DNA of 5,156 nucleotides from Pseudomonadota bacterium. GTDB lineage: Bacteria; Pseudomonadota; Alphaproteobacteria; Caulobacterales; Aquidulcibacteraceae. A program made the translations under genes and the position numbers. Shown in pieces: positions 1-5,106 of this stretch. The number at the start of each line of letters is the position of its first letter. Within the stretch, counting starts at the first letter, position 1. The stretch covers positions 1-5,156 of the forward strand of contig JAEWNX010000055.1 of the NCBI GenBank assembly GCA_023461135.1, written 5' to 3'. Under the pieces are notes generated by a model. The model was not told the origin of the DNA. It did not search any database and worked only from the letters and a program-made list of their open reading frames with translations.

Positions 1-1
1 G

Positions 2-169
2 ATCGTGGGCGCGTACTTCGGCGTGCAGGTAGGCGCCAGCAGCAGAGCGCGCGCAGAGCGCGCGCGCGATGTGGCGCAGGAGCGGGCTTTCCTGTTGGCG
101 GGCGTGACCGAGCCGGAGCGATACGCGGCGCTGCGCACAGCCAACCGCGACTTGTTCGACAGCGAGTAA
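2..169 (+). CDS. C-terminal end of a small membrane protein of unknown function (partial)
   Basis: The gene enters from the left edge and ends at a TAA codon (167-169), leaving 55 visible residues. I do not recognise the family. The visible part opens with a short hydrophobic, glycine-rich stretch (IVGAYFGVQVGA) that reads like the end of a membrane helix. A strongly charged Arg/Glu/Ala helix follows (SSRARAERARDVAQERAFLL), then a tail containing EPERYAALRTANRDLF. This layout, a membrane helix followed by a charged cytoplasmic helix, occurs in small inner-membrane and holin-like proteins, but that is only a resemblance in layout. The reading frame is supported by sensible amino-acid composition up to the stop and by the hairpins that follow it. 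It converges on the minus-strand genes. Confidence 0.6.
   Translation: MVGAYFGVQVGASSRARAERARDVAQERAFLLAGVTEPERYAALRTANRDLFDSE
44..65. repeat. 11-bp tandem duplication in a CG-alternating tract
   Basis: The unit agagcgcgcgc occurs twice back to back, followed by three more bases of alternating GC. It lies inside the partial plus-strand gene, in the part encoding the Arg/Ala/Glu-rich helix. The unit is not a multiple of three, so the two copies are read in different phases. It is probably a by-product of Arg/Ala codons in GC-rich DNA. Confidence 0.5.
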
Positions 170-180
170 TTCTTGCTCGC
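162..180 (+). other. Hairpin overlapping the stop codon of the partial plus-strand gene
   Basis: Bases 162-169 (gcgagtaa) can pair with 173-180 (ttgctcgc) around the triloop ttc, giving eight pairs of which one is G-T (G-U in RNA). The TAA stop codon is in the left arm. No run of T follows, so it is not a classical terminator alone. With the longer hairpin six bases downstream it could form a two-part 3' end structure that protects or ends the transcript. Confidence 0.4.
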
Positions 181-185
181 ACGAT

Positions 186-214
186 GAAGCGCCAGCCCGA
201 CGGACTGGCGCTTC
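186..214. terminator. Perfect 10-bp hairpin between convergent genes, candidate bidirectional terminator
   Basis: The arms gaagcgccag (186-195) and ctggcgcttc (205-214) are exact reverse complements, with a 9-base loop (cccgacgga) that itself contains a ccg/cgg pair. It lies 16 bases after the plus-strand stop and 8 bases after the stop of the minus-strand lipoprotein gene, so it could serve both converging transcripts. Neither side carries a T run, so a standard intrinsic terminator is not proven. Hairpins without a T tract are common at convergent gene ends in GC-rich bacteria. Confidence 0.6.
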
Positions 215-222
215 GCCGTATG

Positions 223-837
223 TTAGGAGCTTGTGCCTTCCGCCGGCGCGTGCGTTGCGGCGATGGCTTCTTTCAGGCCCTCAGACATGCTGACCTTGGT
301 GGCGAAATCGGCCAGCGCGCCGTTCATGATGCGTGTCCAGGTCTGGCTGAGGCCGCCGCCCGTGCGTTCGGAATGGTAGCCGTCGAAGCTCTCGGTATAG
401 AGCGTCTGGCCGGTCGTGCGGTCGATCAGAGCGACTTCGCCCTGAATGCTGCCGAAGAATTCCACGGTGACCAGCCCAGTGCGATAATCGAACCAGAAAT
501 TGCGCAGCGTTGTTTGCAGCGCGTAGCGGTCGGCGTCTGCGCCGAGCGTGTGACCGTTGGCCGATACGACGCGCTCGAGCGCGGCCTCGACGATCGCCGC
601 GGGCGGCTCGGTCGTGCCGACAGATCCCATCACCATGCCGTAGCCGTTGCGTTTGTCCCCGATACGGTCCTGCCGCTCGCGCTGATCGGTCACCGCGGCG
701 ACATCGAGGCGCGTCGGCGGCGCTTCGGACAGCACGCCTTGCCGCGCTTCAGGCGTCGCCAGCGTGAGATTGGTCGTTCCGGTTGCACACGCCGACGTAG
801 CAACGGCGAGCGCGAGCGCCGCGAGTACACGTTTCAT
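223..837 (-). CDS. YajG-like outer-membrane lipoprotein, function unknown
   Basis: A 204-residue predicted lipoprotein. It begins with a short signal peptide (MKRVLAALALAVATSAC). Cys17, the only cysteine I find, is the likely lipidation site; the -3 residue of the lipobox (TSAC) is Thr, which is not the best match. The mature part has the layout of the YajG family (Lipoprotein_16): a strand leading to a D-Q-R motif (residues 51-53) followed by RIG (58-60), a Gly-rich stretch (65-74), a helix with ALERVVSANGH (86-96), central strands (106-150), and a C-terminal helix (164-193). The family has no established biochemical activity. The ATG at 837 is preceded by a G-rich ribosome binding site six bases away. 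It is the last gene of the minus-strand run, 19 bp after the exported protein gene, so the two are probably co-transcribed. The YajG link is pattern recognition by eye. Lipoprotein status is the surer part. Confidence 0.8.
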   Translation of the reverse strand: MKRVLAALALAVATSACATGTTNLTLATPEARQGVLSEAPPTRLDVAAVTDQRERQDRIGDKRNGYGMVMGSVGTTEPPAAIVEAALERVVSANGHTLGADADRYALQTTLRNFWFDYRTGLVTVEFFGSIQGEVALIDRTTGQTLYTESFDGYHSERTGGGLSQTWTRIMNGALADFATKVSMSEGLKEAIAATHAPAEGTSS

Positions 838-843
838 TTCAAT

Positions 844-851
844 CCCCCCTT
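844..851 (-). promoter_or_regulatory. Ribosome binding site of the YajG-like lipoprotein gene
   Basis: On the minus strand this reads AAGGGGGG, six bases before the ATG at 837. It lies in the 19-bp gap after the upstream gene's stop codon. It is a G-rich variant of the usual AGGAGG, and the next gene upstream has the same six-G run. Confidence 0.65.
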
Positions 852-856
852 GATGC

Positions 857-1498
857 TCAACGATAGATGATCGTGTTCGCCACCTGCTGGCCGGCGCGGG
901 CCGCCAGCGTTTCTATTTCAGCTTGGAAAGTCTCCGGCGTGAAGTCCGCCATTGGACCTGTCCGCTGGCCGATCGAATGCACGCGTTGTGGTCCGAACAG
1001 GCGCCGCCCGCGCGCGTCGAGGACGCTGATGTTGAGTTTAATGAAGGCCCGCATGTTGAGGTCGGGCAGTTGCGCCCGCCGCACCAAGCCCCATTCGCCG
1101 ATCTCGACAAGCAAGATATTCGAAGCTTCGTCCGCCGACGCCGCGAGCGGAACCGTATTCCGTGCTTGCAGGCGTTCCGTGATGGCCTGCGAGATAATGC
1201 CATCGAGGTCGATCGACTCCGCCGTCGCGACCAGAGGCTCGGCGGTCTCTTCGTCTTGGGCAGCCGTGTGCGCCGAACTCACGGCCGCGCCAATCAAGCC
1301 GAACATGACCGCCGCAGTGGCGGTCTCATCCATACGTTTATCGATCACTTCGAAACTGGCGTCTTCGTCGCTCAGCCGCACGGCGAGCGACGTGATCGGG
1401 ATGTCGCTGAGCTGAACCTCATTGCGCTGCGCCGCTGCGTCGCAAACGGAGCAAATCGTAGCAACCGCTACAGTGAGTGCTATAACGATGTCCCGCAT
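857..1498 (-). CDS. Small exported (periplasmic) protein of unknown function
   Basis: A 213-residue protein counted from the ATG at 1498. A longer frame opening at a TTG (1546) is less likely because that TTG lies within the candidate -35 box and the G-rich ribosome binding site stands directly before the ATG. The first 23 residues form a Sec signal peptide (MRDIVIALTVAVATICSVCD, then AAA before Gln24), with a plausible signal peptidase I site after AAA. Its two cysteines do not sit in a lipobox. The mature protein has an early D-K-R (residues 53-55) and then an unusual hydrophobic Ala/Gly segment (about 61-73, AVMFGLIGAAV). After that comes an acidic linker (about 81-88), an amphipathic helix (98-113), two or three predicted strands (126-171) and a C-terminal helix (190-208). 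I cannot name a family. The general order resembles the YajG-like lipoprotein encoded 19 bp downstream, so the two may be distant relatives or partners. Confidence 0.75.
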   Translation of the reverse strand: MRDIVIALTVAVATICSVCDAAAQRNEVQLSDIPITSLAVRLSDEDASFEVIDKRMDETATAAVMFGLIGAAVSSAHTAAQDEETAEPLVATAESIDLDGIISQAITERLQARNTVPLAASADEASNILLVEIGEWGLVRRAQLPDLNMRAFIKLNISVLDARGRRLFGPQRVHSIGQRTGPMADFTPETFQAEIETLAARAGQQVANTIIYR

Positions 1499-1501
1499 AA
1501 T

Positions 1502-1509
1502 CTCCCCCC
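1502..1509 (-). promoter_or_regulatory. Ribosome binding site fixing the start of the exported-protein gene
   Basis: On the minus strand this reads GGGGGGAG, three bases before the ATG at 1498 (GGGGGGAGATTATG). The spacing is short if the whole run pairs and normal if the 5' G residues pair. It favours the 1498 start over the in-frame TTG at 1546 and gives a protein beginning with a clean signal peptide. Confidence 0.55.
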
Positions 1510-1518
1510 ACGGCCGGG

Positions 1519-1546
1519 ACGCTAGAAGGGACAATGCGCCGGTCAA
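1519..1546 (-). promoter_or_regulatory. Candidate housekeeping promoter for the exported protein/lipoprotein pair
   Basis: On the minus strand there is TTGACC (1546-1541), a good -35 box. A TCTAGCGT element (1526-1519) follows at a spacing that fits the alphaproteobacterial pattern TTGACGS-N10-14-GCTANAWC, though the -10 match is only partial. Transcription would begin roughly at 1510-1512, leaving a very short leader before the ATG at 1498. A second TTGACC lies 29 bp further upstream (1575-1570) without an evident -10 box. The site would let the two envelope genes be expressed apart from the sugar-nucleotide genes. Confidence 0.4.
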
Positions 1547-1560
1547 GCGGAATTGCCGGC
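1538..1560 (-). other. Imperfect hairpin in the 84-bp gap after the glycosylase-like gene
   Basis: Bases 1538-1546 (gccggtcaa) pair with 1553-1560 (ttgccggc) with one bulged base (1543) and a 6-base loop. It is 22 bases after the TAG stop of the glycosylase-like gene and could act as its terminator or an attenuator. It has no T run and overlaps the candidate -35 box, so it is uncertain. Confidence 0.3.
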
Positions 1561-1582
1561 TGCTGCGATGGTCAATACAGCG

Positions 1583-2266
1583 CTAGGCGCTTGGACCGAC
1601 GCTGTAGGAGAGGATGCGGCTGACGTTCTTCTGCAGGAGGCCGGTTTCCGACGTCCATTTGTTAAACGCCGATTGTACGGCGCGCATGTTTGCCTTCGAG
1701 TGCACGTTTCCGCTGACTACTTTCTCGCGGATCAGCGCCTTCGTGACATCCGGTGAGAGGATGTAGCTGTCCCAGCCATTGGATCGCAGGAAGTACATGG
1801 TCGCCGCGGGCCCCATGAAGCGCGCCTTCTTCTGGAAATGCTCCATGAGACCGACCTGGTCGTTCGCCGGCCAACCCGAGAGAAACTTGCCGAACGAGCC
1901 GTGCTTTTTCGCCGTATCGATCACGAACATGGCGTTGGCGATGGTTGCATCGATCTTCGCCCCGTTGCGGACGATGCGGGCGTCTTTCAGCAGACGCGCG
2001 ACGTCGCAGTCCGCGTAGAAGGCGACCTTGTGGGGATCGAATCTGTCGAATGCCGCCTCGAAGCCGGGCCATTTGTTTTCGATCACCTCCCACGAAAAGC
2101 CGGCGGAAAAGACGGCTTGCGTCATGGCGGAGAGGAACCGGTCGTCTTCCTGGTTCAGGGAGCGCGGTTTGCCATAGGGGCTCTCCGCGAGAAGCTTCTG
2201 CAACCCGGCTTTGCCGTGATGTTTTTCCGCGAGCTTCTGGATTTCAGCGAACTTGCGGAGAGCCAT
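1583..2266 (-). CDS. Divergent Tag-type (HhH-GPD superfamily) 3-methyladenine DNA glycosylase-like protein
   Basis: A 227-residue, presumably cytoplasmic protein resembling the Tag family (Adenine_glyco), enzymes that excise 3-methyladenine from alkylated DNA. Matches by eye to E. coli Tag (187 aa) include AGFSW (residues 55-59; AGLSW in Tag, its Trp46 being Trp59 here) and a following basic/aromatic helix with FDRFDPHKVA (73-82; FHQFDPVKVA). Next are VARLLKDARIVRNGAKI (89-105) with IANAM after it, and a later FMGPAATMYF (150-159) helix. The N-terminal Tag block with its Tyr residues and His17 is replaced by an unrelated-looking 40-residue start. Ala51 stands where Tag has its active-site Glu38, and the zinc ligands (Cys4, His17, His175, Cys179) are missing; Cys87 is the only cysteine I find. 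Many alphaproteobacterial proteins annotated as DNA-3-methyladenine glycosylase I have this layout, so the family call is good while the activity is uncertain. It starts 10 bp after ugd. Confidence 0.8.
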   Translation of the reverse strand: MALRKFAEIQKLAEKHHGKAGLQKLLAESPYGKPRSLNQEDDRFLSAMTQAVFSAGFSWEVIENKWPGFEAAFDRFDPHKVAFYADCDVARLLKDARIVRNGAKIDATIANAMFVIDTAKKHGSFGKFLSGWPANDQVGLMEHFQKKARFMGPAATMYFLRSNGWDSYILSPDVTKALIREKVVSGNVHSKANMRAVQSAFNKWTSETGLLQKNVSRILSYSVGPSA

Positions 2267-2272
2267 GCGAGT

Positions 2273-2278
2273 CTTCCT
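2273..2278 (-). promoter_or_regulatory. Ribosome binding site of the glycosylase-like gene, overlapping the ugd stop codon
   Basis: On the minus strand this reads AGGAAG, six bases before the ATG at 2266. Its first two bases are the last two of the ugd TAG stop codon (2279-2277). Ribosomes ending ugd translation are therefore placed on the next start, which argues for one transcript and coupled translation. Confidence 0.75.
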
Positions 2279-3581
2279 AGGGCCGCCCGACGCTCACGTA
2301 CTTGAAGCCCTTCGCGCGCATCTCCTCGGGGCGATAGATGTTGCGCAGGTCGATCACCACGGGAGCTTTCAGCGCGTCCTTCATGCGGCCGAGGTCGAGG
2401 GCGCGGAATTGGTCCCACTCGGTGATGATGACGACGGCGTCGGCGTTCTGGACGCAGTCGTAAGGGCCGGTGGCGAATTGCACGTCGCGCAGGAGCTGAC
2501 GGGCCTCGTGCATGCCCTCGGGATCGAACGCGCGGATGCGGGCGCCTTCGGCTTGCAGAGTGGGCACGATGTCGAGCGCCGGCGCGTCGCGCATGTCGTC
2601 GGTGTTCGGCTTGAAGGTGAGGCCGAGGATGGCGATGGTCTTGCCTTTGACGTTGCCGTCGAGCGCTTCGATAATCTTCTGCGCCATCTTCTGCTTGCGC
2701 GCGGAGTTCACGCGCACCGTGGCCTCGATGAGTTCGATCGGCGCTTTGTAGTCGCGCGCCGTCTTCATCAGCGCCAACGTGTCCTTCGGGAAGCATGAGC
2801 CGCCATAGCCGGGGCCGGCGTTGAGAAATTTGCGGCCGATGCGGTTGTCGAGGCCGATGCCGCGCGCGACTTCCTGCACGTTGGCGCCGACTTCTTCGCA
2901 GAGGTCCGCGATCTCGTTGATGAAGGTGATCTTCATGGCGAGGAACGCGTTGGCGGCGTACTTGATCAGCTCGGACGTGCGGCGCTCGGTGAAGAGGATC
3001 GGTGTCTCGTTGAGGAAAAGCGGGCGGTAGAGATCGCGCATGCGTTCGCGCGCGCGTTCGTCATCGGTGCCGACGACGACGCGATCGGGGCGTTTGAAGT
3101 CGTTGATGGCGGCGCCTTCGCGCAGGAATTCGGGGTTTGAAACGACGGCGAAGTCCGCGTCGGGGCGTTCCTTCTTGATGATGGCTTCGACTTCATCGCC
3201 GGTGCCGACTGGCACGGTCGATTTGGTGACCACCACCGTGTAGCCCTGAATGAGGCTCGCGATCTCTTTCGAGGCTTCATAGACGTAGGTGAGATCGGCG
3301 TGGCCGTCGCCGCGGCGCGACGGCGTGCCGACAGCGATGAAGACGGCGTCGGCGTCGCGGATAGCGGCGCTGGGATCGGTTGTGAAGAAGAGCCGGCCTT
3401 GCTCGACATTATCTTTCACCAGCTCTTCGAGGCCAGGTTCGAAGATCGGGATTTCGCCACGCTGCAGCGCGGAGATTTTCGCGGCGTCCTTGTCGACGCA
3501 CGTCACCACGTGGCCAAAGTCGGCAAAGCACGCGCCGGAGACGAGGCCGACGTAGCCGGTGCCAATCATAGTTACGCGCAC
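2277..3581 (-). CDS. ugd: UDP-glucose 6-dehydrogenase
   Basis: This 434-residue cytoplasmic enzyme oxidises UDP-glucose to UDP-glucuronate with two NAD+. The length is normal for the bacterial family. The N-terminal Rossmann domain shows GTGYVG (residues 7-12) and an Asp at the end of the second strand (VD, Asp30) that favours NAD over NADP. It also has AVGTPS (83-88) and KSTVPVGT (120-127). The active site is complete: NPEFLREG (149-156), Lys207 and Asn211 in the central helix (LIKYAANAF), and GPGYGGSCFPKD (256-267) with nucleophile Cys263 and Asp267. The C-terminal UDP-binding domain carries GLTFKPNTDDMRDAP (320-334). Translation starts at GTG 3581: AGGAGA lies six bases upstream, while the ATG four codons later has no site. 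It follows the phosphohexomutase by one base and precedes the glycosylase-like gene, so it belongs to the same operon. UDP-glucuronate feeds acidic exopolysaccharide, glycolipid or further UDP-sugars; which one cannot be read from this window. Confidence 0.97.
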   Translation of the reverse strand: MRVTMIGTGYVGLVSGACFADFGHVVTCVDKDAAKISALQRGEIPIFEPGLEELVKDNVEQGRLFFTTDPSAAIRDADAVFIAVGTPSRRGDGHADLTYVYEASKEIASLIQGYTVVVTKSTVPVGTGDEVEAIIKKERPDADFAVVSNPEFLREGAAINDFKRPDRVVVGTDDERARERMRDLYRPLFLNETPILFTERRTSELIKYAANAFLAMKITFINEIADLCEEVGANVQEVARGIGLDNRIGRKFLNAGPGYGGSCFPKDTLALMKTARDYKAPIELIEATVRVNSARKQKMAQKIIEALDGNVKGKTIAILGLTFKPNTDDMRDAPALDIVPTLQAEGARIRAFDPEGMHEARQLLRDVQFATGPYDCVQNADAVVIITEWDQFRALDLGRMKDALKAPVVIDLRNIYRPEEMRAKGFKYVSVGRP

Positions 3582-3582
3582 G

Positions 3583-5106
3583 TCAAATCTCCTGATTGTA
3601 GGCGCCGACTTCGGGGAAGCGGGCGAGGCGCGGCTTTACTTCATCGCGGAAGAGCGCCCGCATGTCGTCGTCGCTCGTCATGCTTTCGACGACGACGACG
3701 AGTTCCGGTTTGTTGGACGAGGCGCGCACCAGCACCCAGGCGCCGTCTTCCAGCGTGACGCGCACGCCGTTGACGGTGTTCACGTCGCGGATGTTGCGAC
3801 CGAGGATTTTGCCGCCGGAGCGGGCGGGGTTCTTGTAGTCCTCAACCACGCGATCGACGATGCCGTACTTTTTCTCGTCGTCGCAGTGCGGGCTCATGGT
3901 GAGCGAGGTGAAGCTCCTGGGGAGCGCCTTTTTGAGGTCGCTGAGCTTCTTGCCTCGATTGCGGTCGAGCATCGCCAGCACCGCTGAGGCGGCGACGATG
4001 CCGTCGTCGTAACCGTGGCCGAGCGGCGGGCGGAAGAAGAAGTGGCCGGACTTTTCGAAGCCGGCGAGGGCGCCGAGTTCAGTGGTGCGGCGCTTGATGT
4101 AGGAGTGGCCGGTTTTCCAGTAATCGACCTTGGCGCCGTTGGCCTTGAGAACCGGATCGACCGCATAGAGCCCGGTGGATTTCACGTCGGCGACGAAGAT
4201 GGCATCCTTGTGCGTCGCGGAGAGATCGCGCGCGAGCATCAGCCCGACTTTGTCGGCGAAGATTTCCTCGCCTTCGTCATCGACGACGCCGCAGCGATCG
4301 CCATCGCCGTCGAAGCCGAGCGCCAGGTCCGCGCCGTGCTTGCGGACGGCCGCGGCCATGTCGTGCAGCATTTCGCTGTCTTCGGGGTTGGCGTTGTAGT
4401 TGGGGAAGGTCCAGTCGAGCGCGGTGTGAAGGTCGATCACCTCCGCGCCCATGCGCTTCAAGGCTTCCGGCGCGAACGCGCCCGCCGTGCCGTTGCCGCA
4501 GGCGGCTATGACTTTGATAGGGCGTGAGAGCTTCACGCGTGAAGCGACATCGGCGATGTAGCGTTCGCGCATGCCCTCGACGCGGACGTAGGCGCCGCCG
4601 CTGCGGTCCTTGAACGCGCCGCCAAGCACGATTTCTTTCAGGCGGCCCATTTCGTCGGGACCGAAGGTGAGCGGCTTGTTCGCGCCCATCTTCACGCCGG
4701 TCCAACCGTTCTCGTTGTGGCTCGCGGTGACCATCGCCACGCACGGAATGTCGAGCGCGAACTGGGCGAAGTACGCCGTGGGCGAGAGCGCGAGGCCGAT
4801 GTCGTGCACTTCCATGCCGGCCTGCATGAGGCCGAGCGTCAGCGCTTGCTTGATGGACGTGGAATAGAAGCGAAAATCGTGGCCAACCACGATCTTCGGG
4901 GCGACGCCGTATTCGTGCACGAGCGTGCCGAGGCCCAGACCGAGTGCTTGGACGCCGAGCAGATTCAGCTCCGGCGCTTTGGGTGAACCGGGAATGCCGA
5001 ACCACCAGCGCGCGTCGTATTCGCGAAAGCCTGTCGGCTTCACGAGTGGCAGGGATTCAAACTCGGCGCTGTTGGCGTTCAAGCTTGCGCGGGGCGCAGG
5101 CAGCAT
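3583..5106 (-). CDS. Phosphomannomutase/phosphoglucomutase (alpha-D-phosphohexomutase, AlgC/ManB type)
   Basis: This 507-residue cytoplasmic enzyme moves phosphate between C6 and C1 of glucose or mannose, giving glucose-1-phosphate or mannose-1-phosphate for nucleotide-sugar synthesis. All four signature regions are present. The phosphoserine loop is TASHNENGWTGVKMG with Ser129 (residues 127-141). The metal loop is DGDGDR (266-271). The sugar-specificity loop is EKSGH (351-355), equivalent to the GEMSGH loop of P. aeruginosa PMM/PGM. The C-terminal phosphate-binding loop is RASSNKPELVV (461-471). The start motif is FREYDARWWFG (27-37), as in the alphaproteobacterial branch; Pseudomonas AlgC (about 463 aa) is shorter. 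The ATG at 5106 has only a weak site (GGAA, six bases away), and the first 25 or so residues precede the domain. It is the first gene of the minus-strand run seen here and is coupled to ugd, so glucose-1-phosphate production is the most sensible role. Preference for glucose or mannose cannot be read from sequence. Confidence 0.95.
   Translation of the reverse strand: MLPAPRASLNANSAEFESLPLVKPTGFREYDARWWFGIPGSPKAPELNLLGVQALGLGLGTLVHEYGVAPKIVVGHDFRFYSTSIKQALTLGLMQAGMEVHDIGLALSPTAYFAQFALDIPCVAMVTASHNENGWTGVKMGANKPLTFGPDEMGRLKEIVLGGAFKDRSGGAYVRVEGMRERYIADVASRVKLSRPIKVIAACGNGTAGAFAPEALKRMGAEVIDLHTALDWTFPNYNANPEDSEMLHDMAAAVRKHGADLALGFDGDGDRCGVVDDEGEEIFADKVGLMLARDLSATHKDAIFVADVKSTGLYAVDPVLKANGAKVDYWKTGHSYIKRRTTELGALAGFEKSGHFFFRPPLGHGYDDGIVAASAVLAMLDRNRGKKLSDLKKALPRSFTSLTMSPHCDDEKKYGIVDRVVEDYKNPARSGGKILGRNIRDVNTVNGVRVTLEDGAWVLVRASSNKPELVVVVESMTSDDDMRALFRDEVKPRLARFPEVGAYNQEI
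3588..3593 (-). promoter_or_regulatory. Ribosome binding site of ugd inside the end of the phosphohexomutase gene
   Basis: On the minus strand this reads AGGAGA, six bases before the GTG start at 3581. It is formed by the codons for Gln-Glu-Ile, the last residues of the upstream gene, whose TGA stop (3585-3583) is one base from the GTG. The site decides the GTG start and indicates translational coupling. Confidence 0.85.

Noticed and set aside
1..169. A phage holin or gene-transfer-agent holin
   Set aside because: Only the layout (membrane segment then charged helix) suggests this. The N-terminal part is outside the window and no phage gene lies nearby, so the family is not named.
184..870. 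A 228-codon open frame on the plus strand covering the lipoprotein gene
   Set aside because: It mirrors the minus-strand lipoprotein gene, is very Arg-rich, begins inside the terminator-like hairpin and has no ribosome binding site. The minus frame has a signal peptide, family-like layout and a good start.
923..1525. Long plus-strand open frames (200 and 182 codons) opposite the exported-protein gene
   Set aside because: These are GC-rich shadows with Arg-rich composition and no recognisable domains. The minus-strand frame has a signal peptide and a ribosome binding site.
1499..1546. A 16-residue N-terminal extension of the exported protein starting at TTG 1546
   Set aside because: The TTG is inside the candidate -35 box and lacks a ribosome binding site. 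The extension would place charged and Trp/Pro residues before the signal peptide that begins at the ATG at 1498.
2155..2798. Long open frames in other phases across ugd and the glycosylase-like gene, on both strands
   Set aside because: The translations are Arg/Pro/His-rich out-of-phase readings of ugd. Only the 2277-3581 frame gives the complete dehydrogenase motifs.
4277..5005. A 242-codon minus-strand frame inside the phosphohexomutase gene
   Set aside because: It is an alternate phase of the same strand with Arg-rich low-complexity content. The 3583-5106 frame contains all phosphohexomutase motifs.
1583..5106. A defence island built around the DNA-glycosylase-like gene
   Set aside because: The neighbours are housekeeping sugar-nucleotide genes. 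No nuclease, NTPase, toxin, reverse transcriptase or methylase is visible in any frame.
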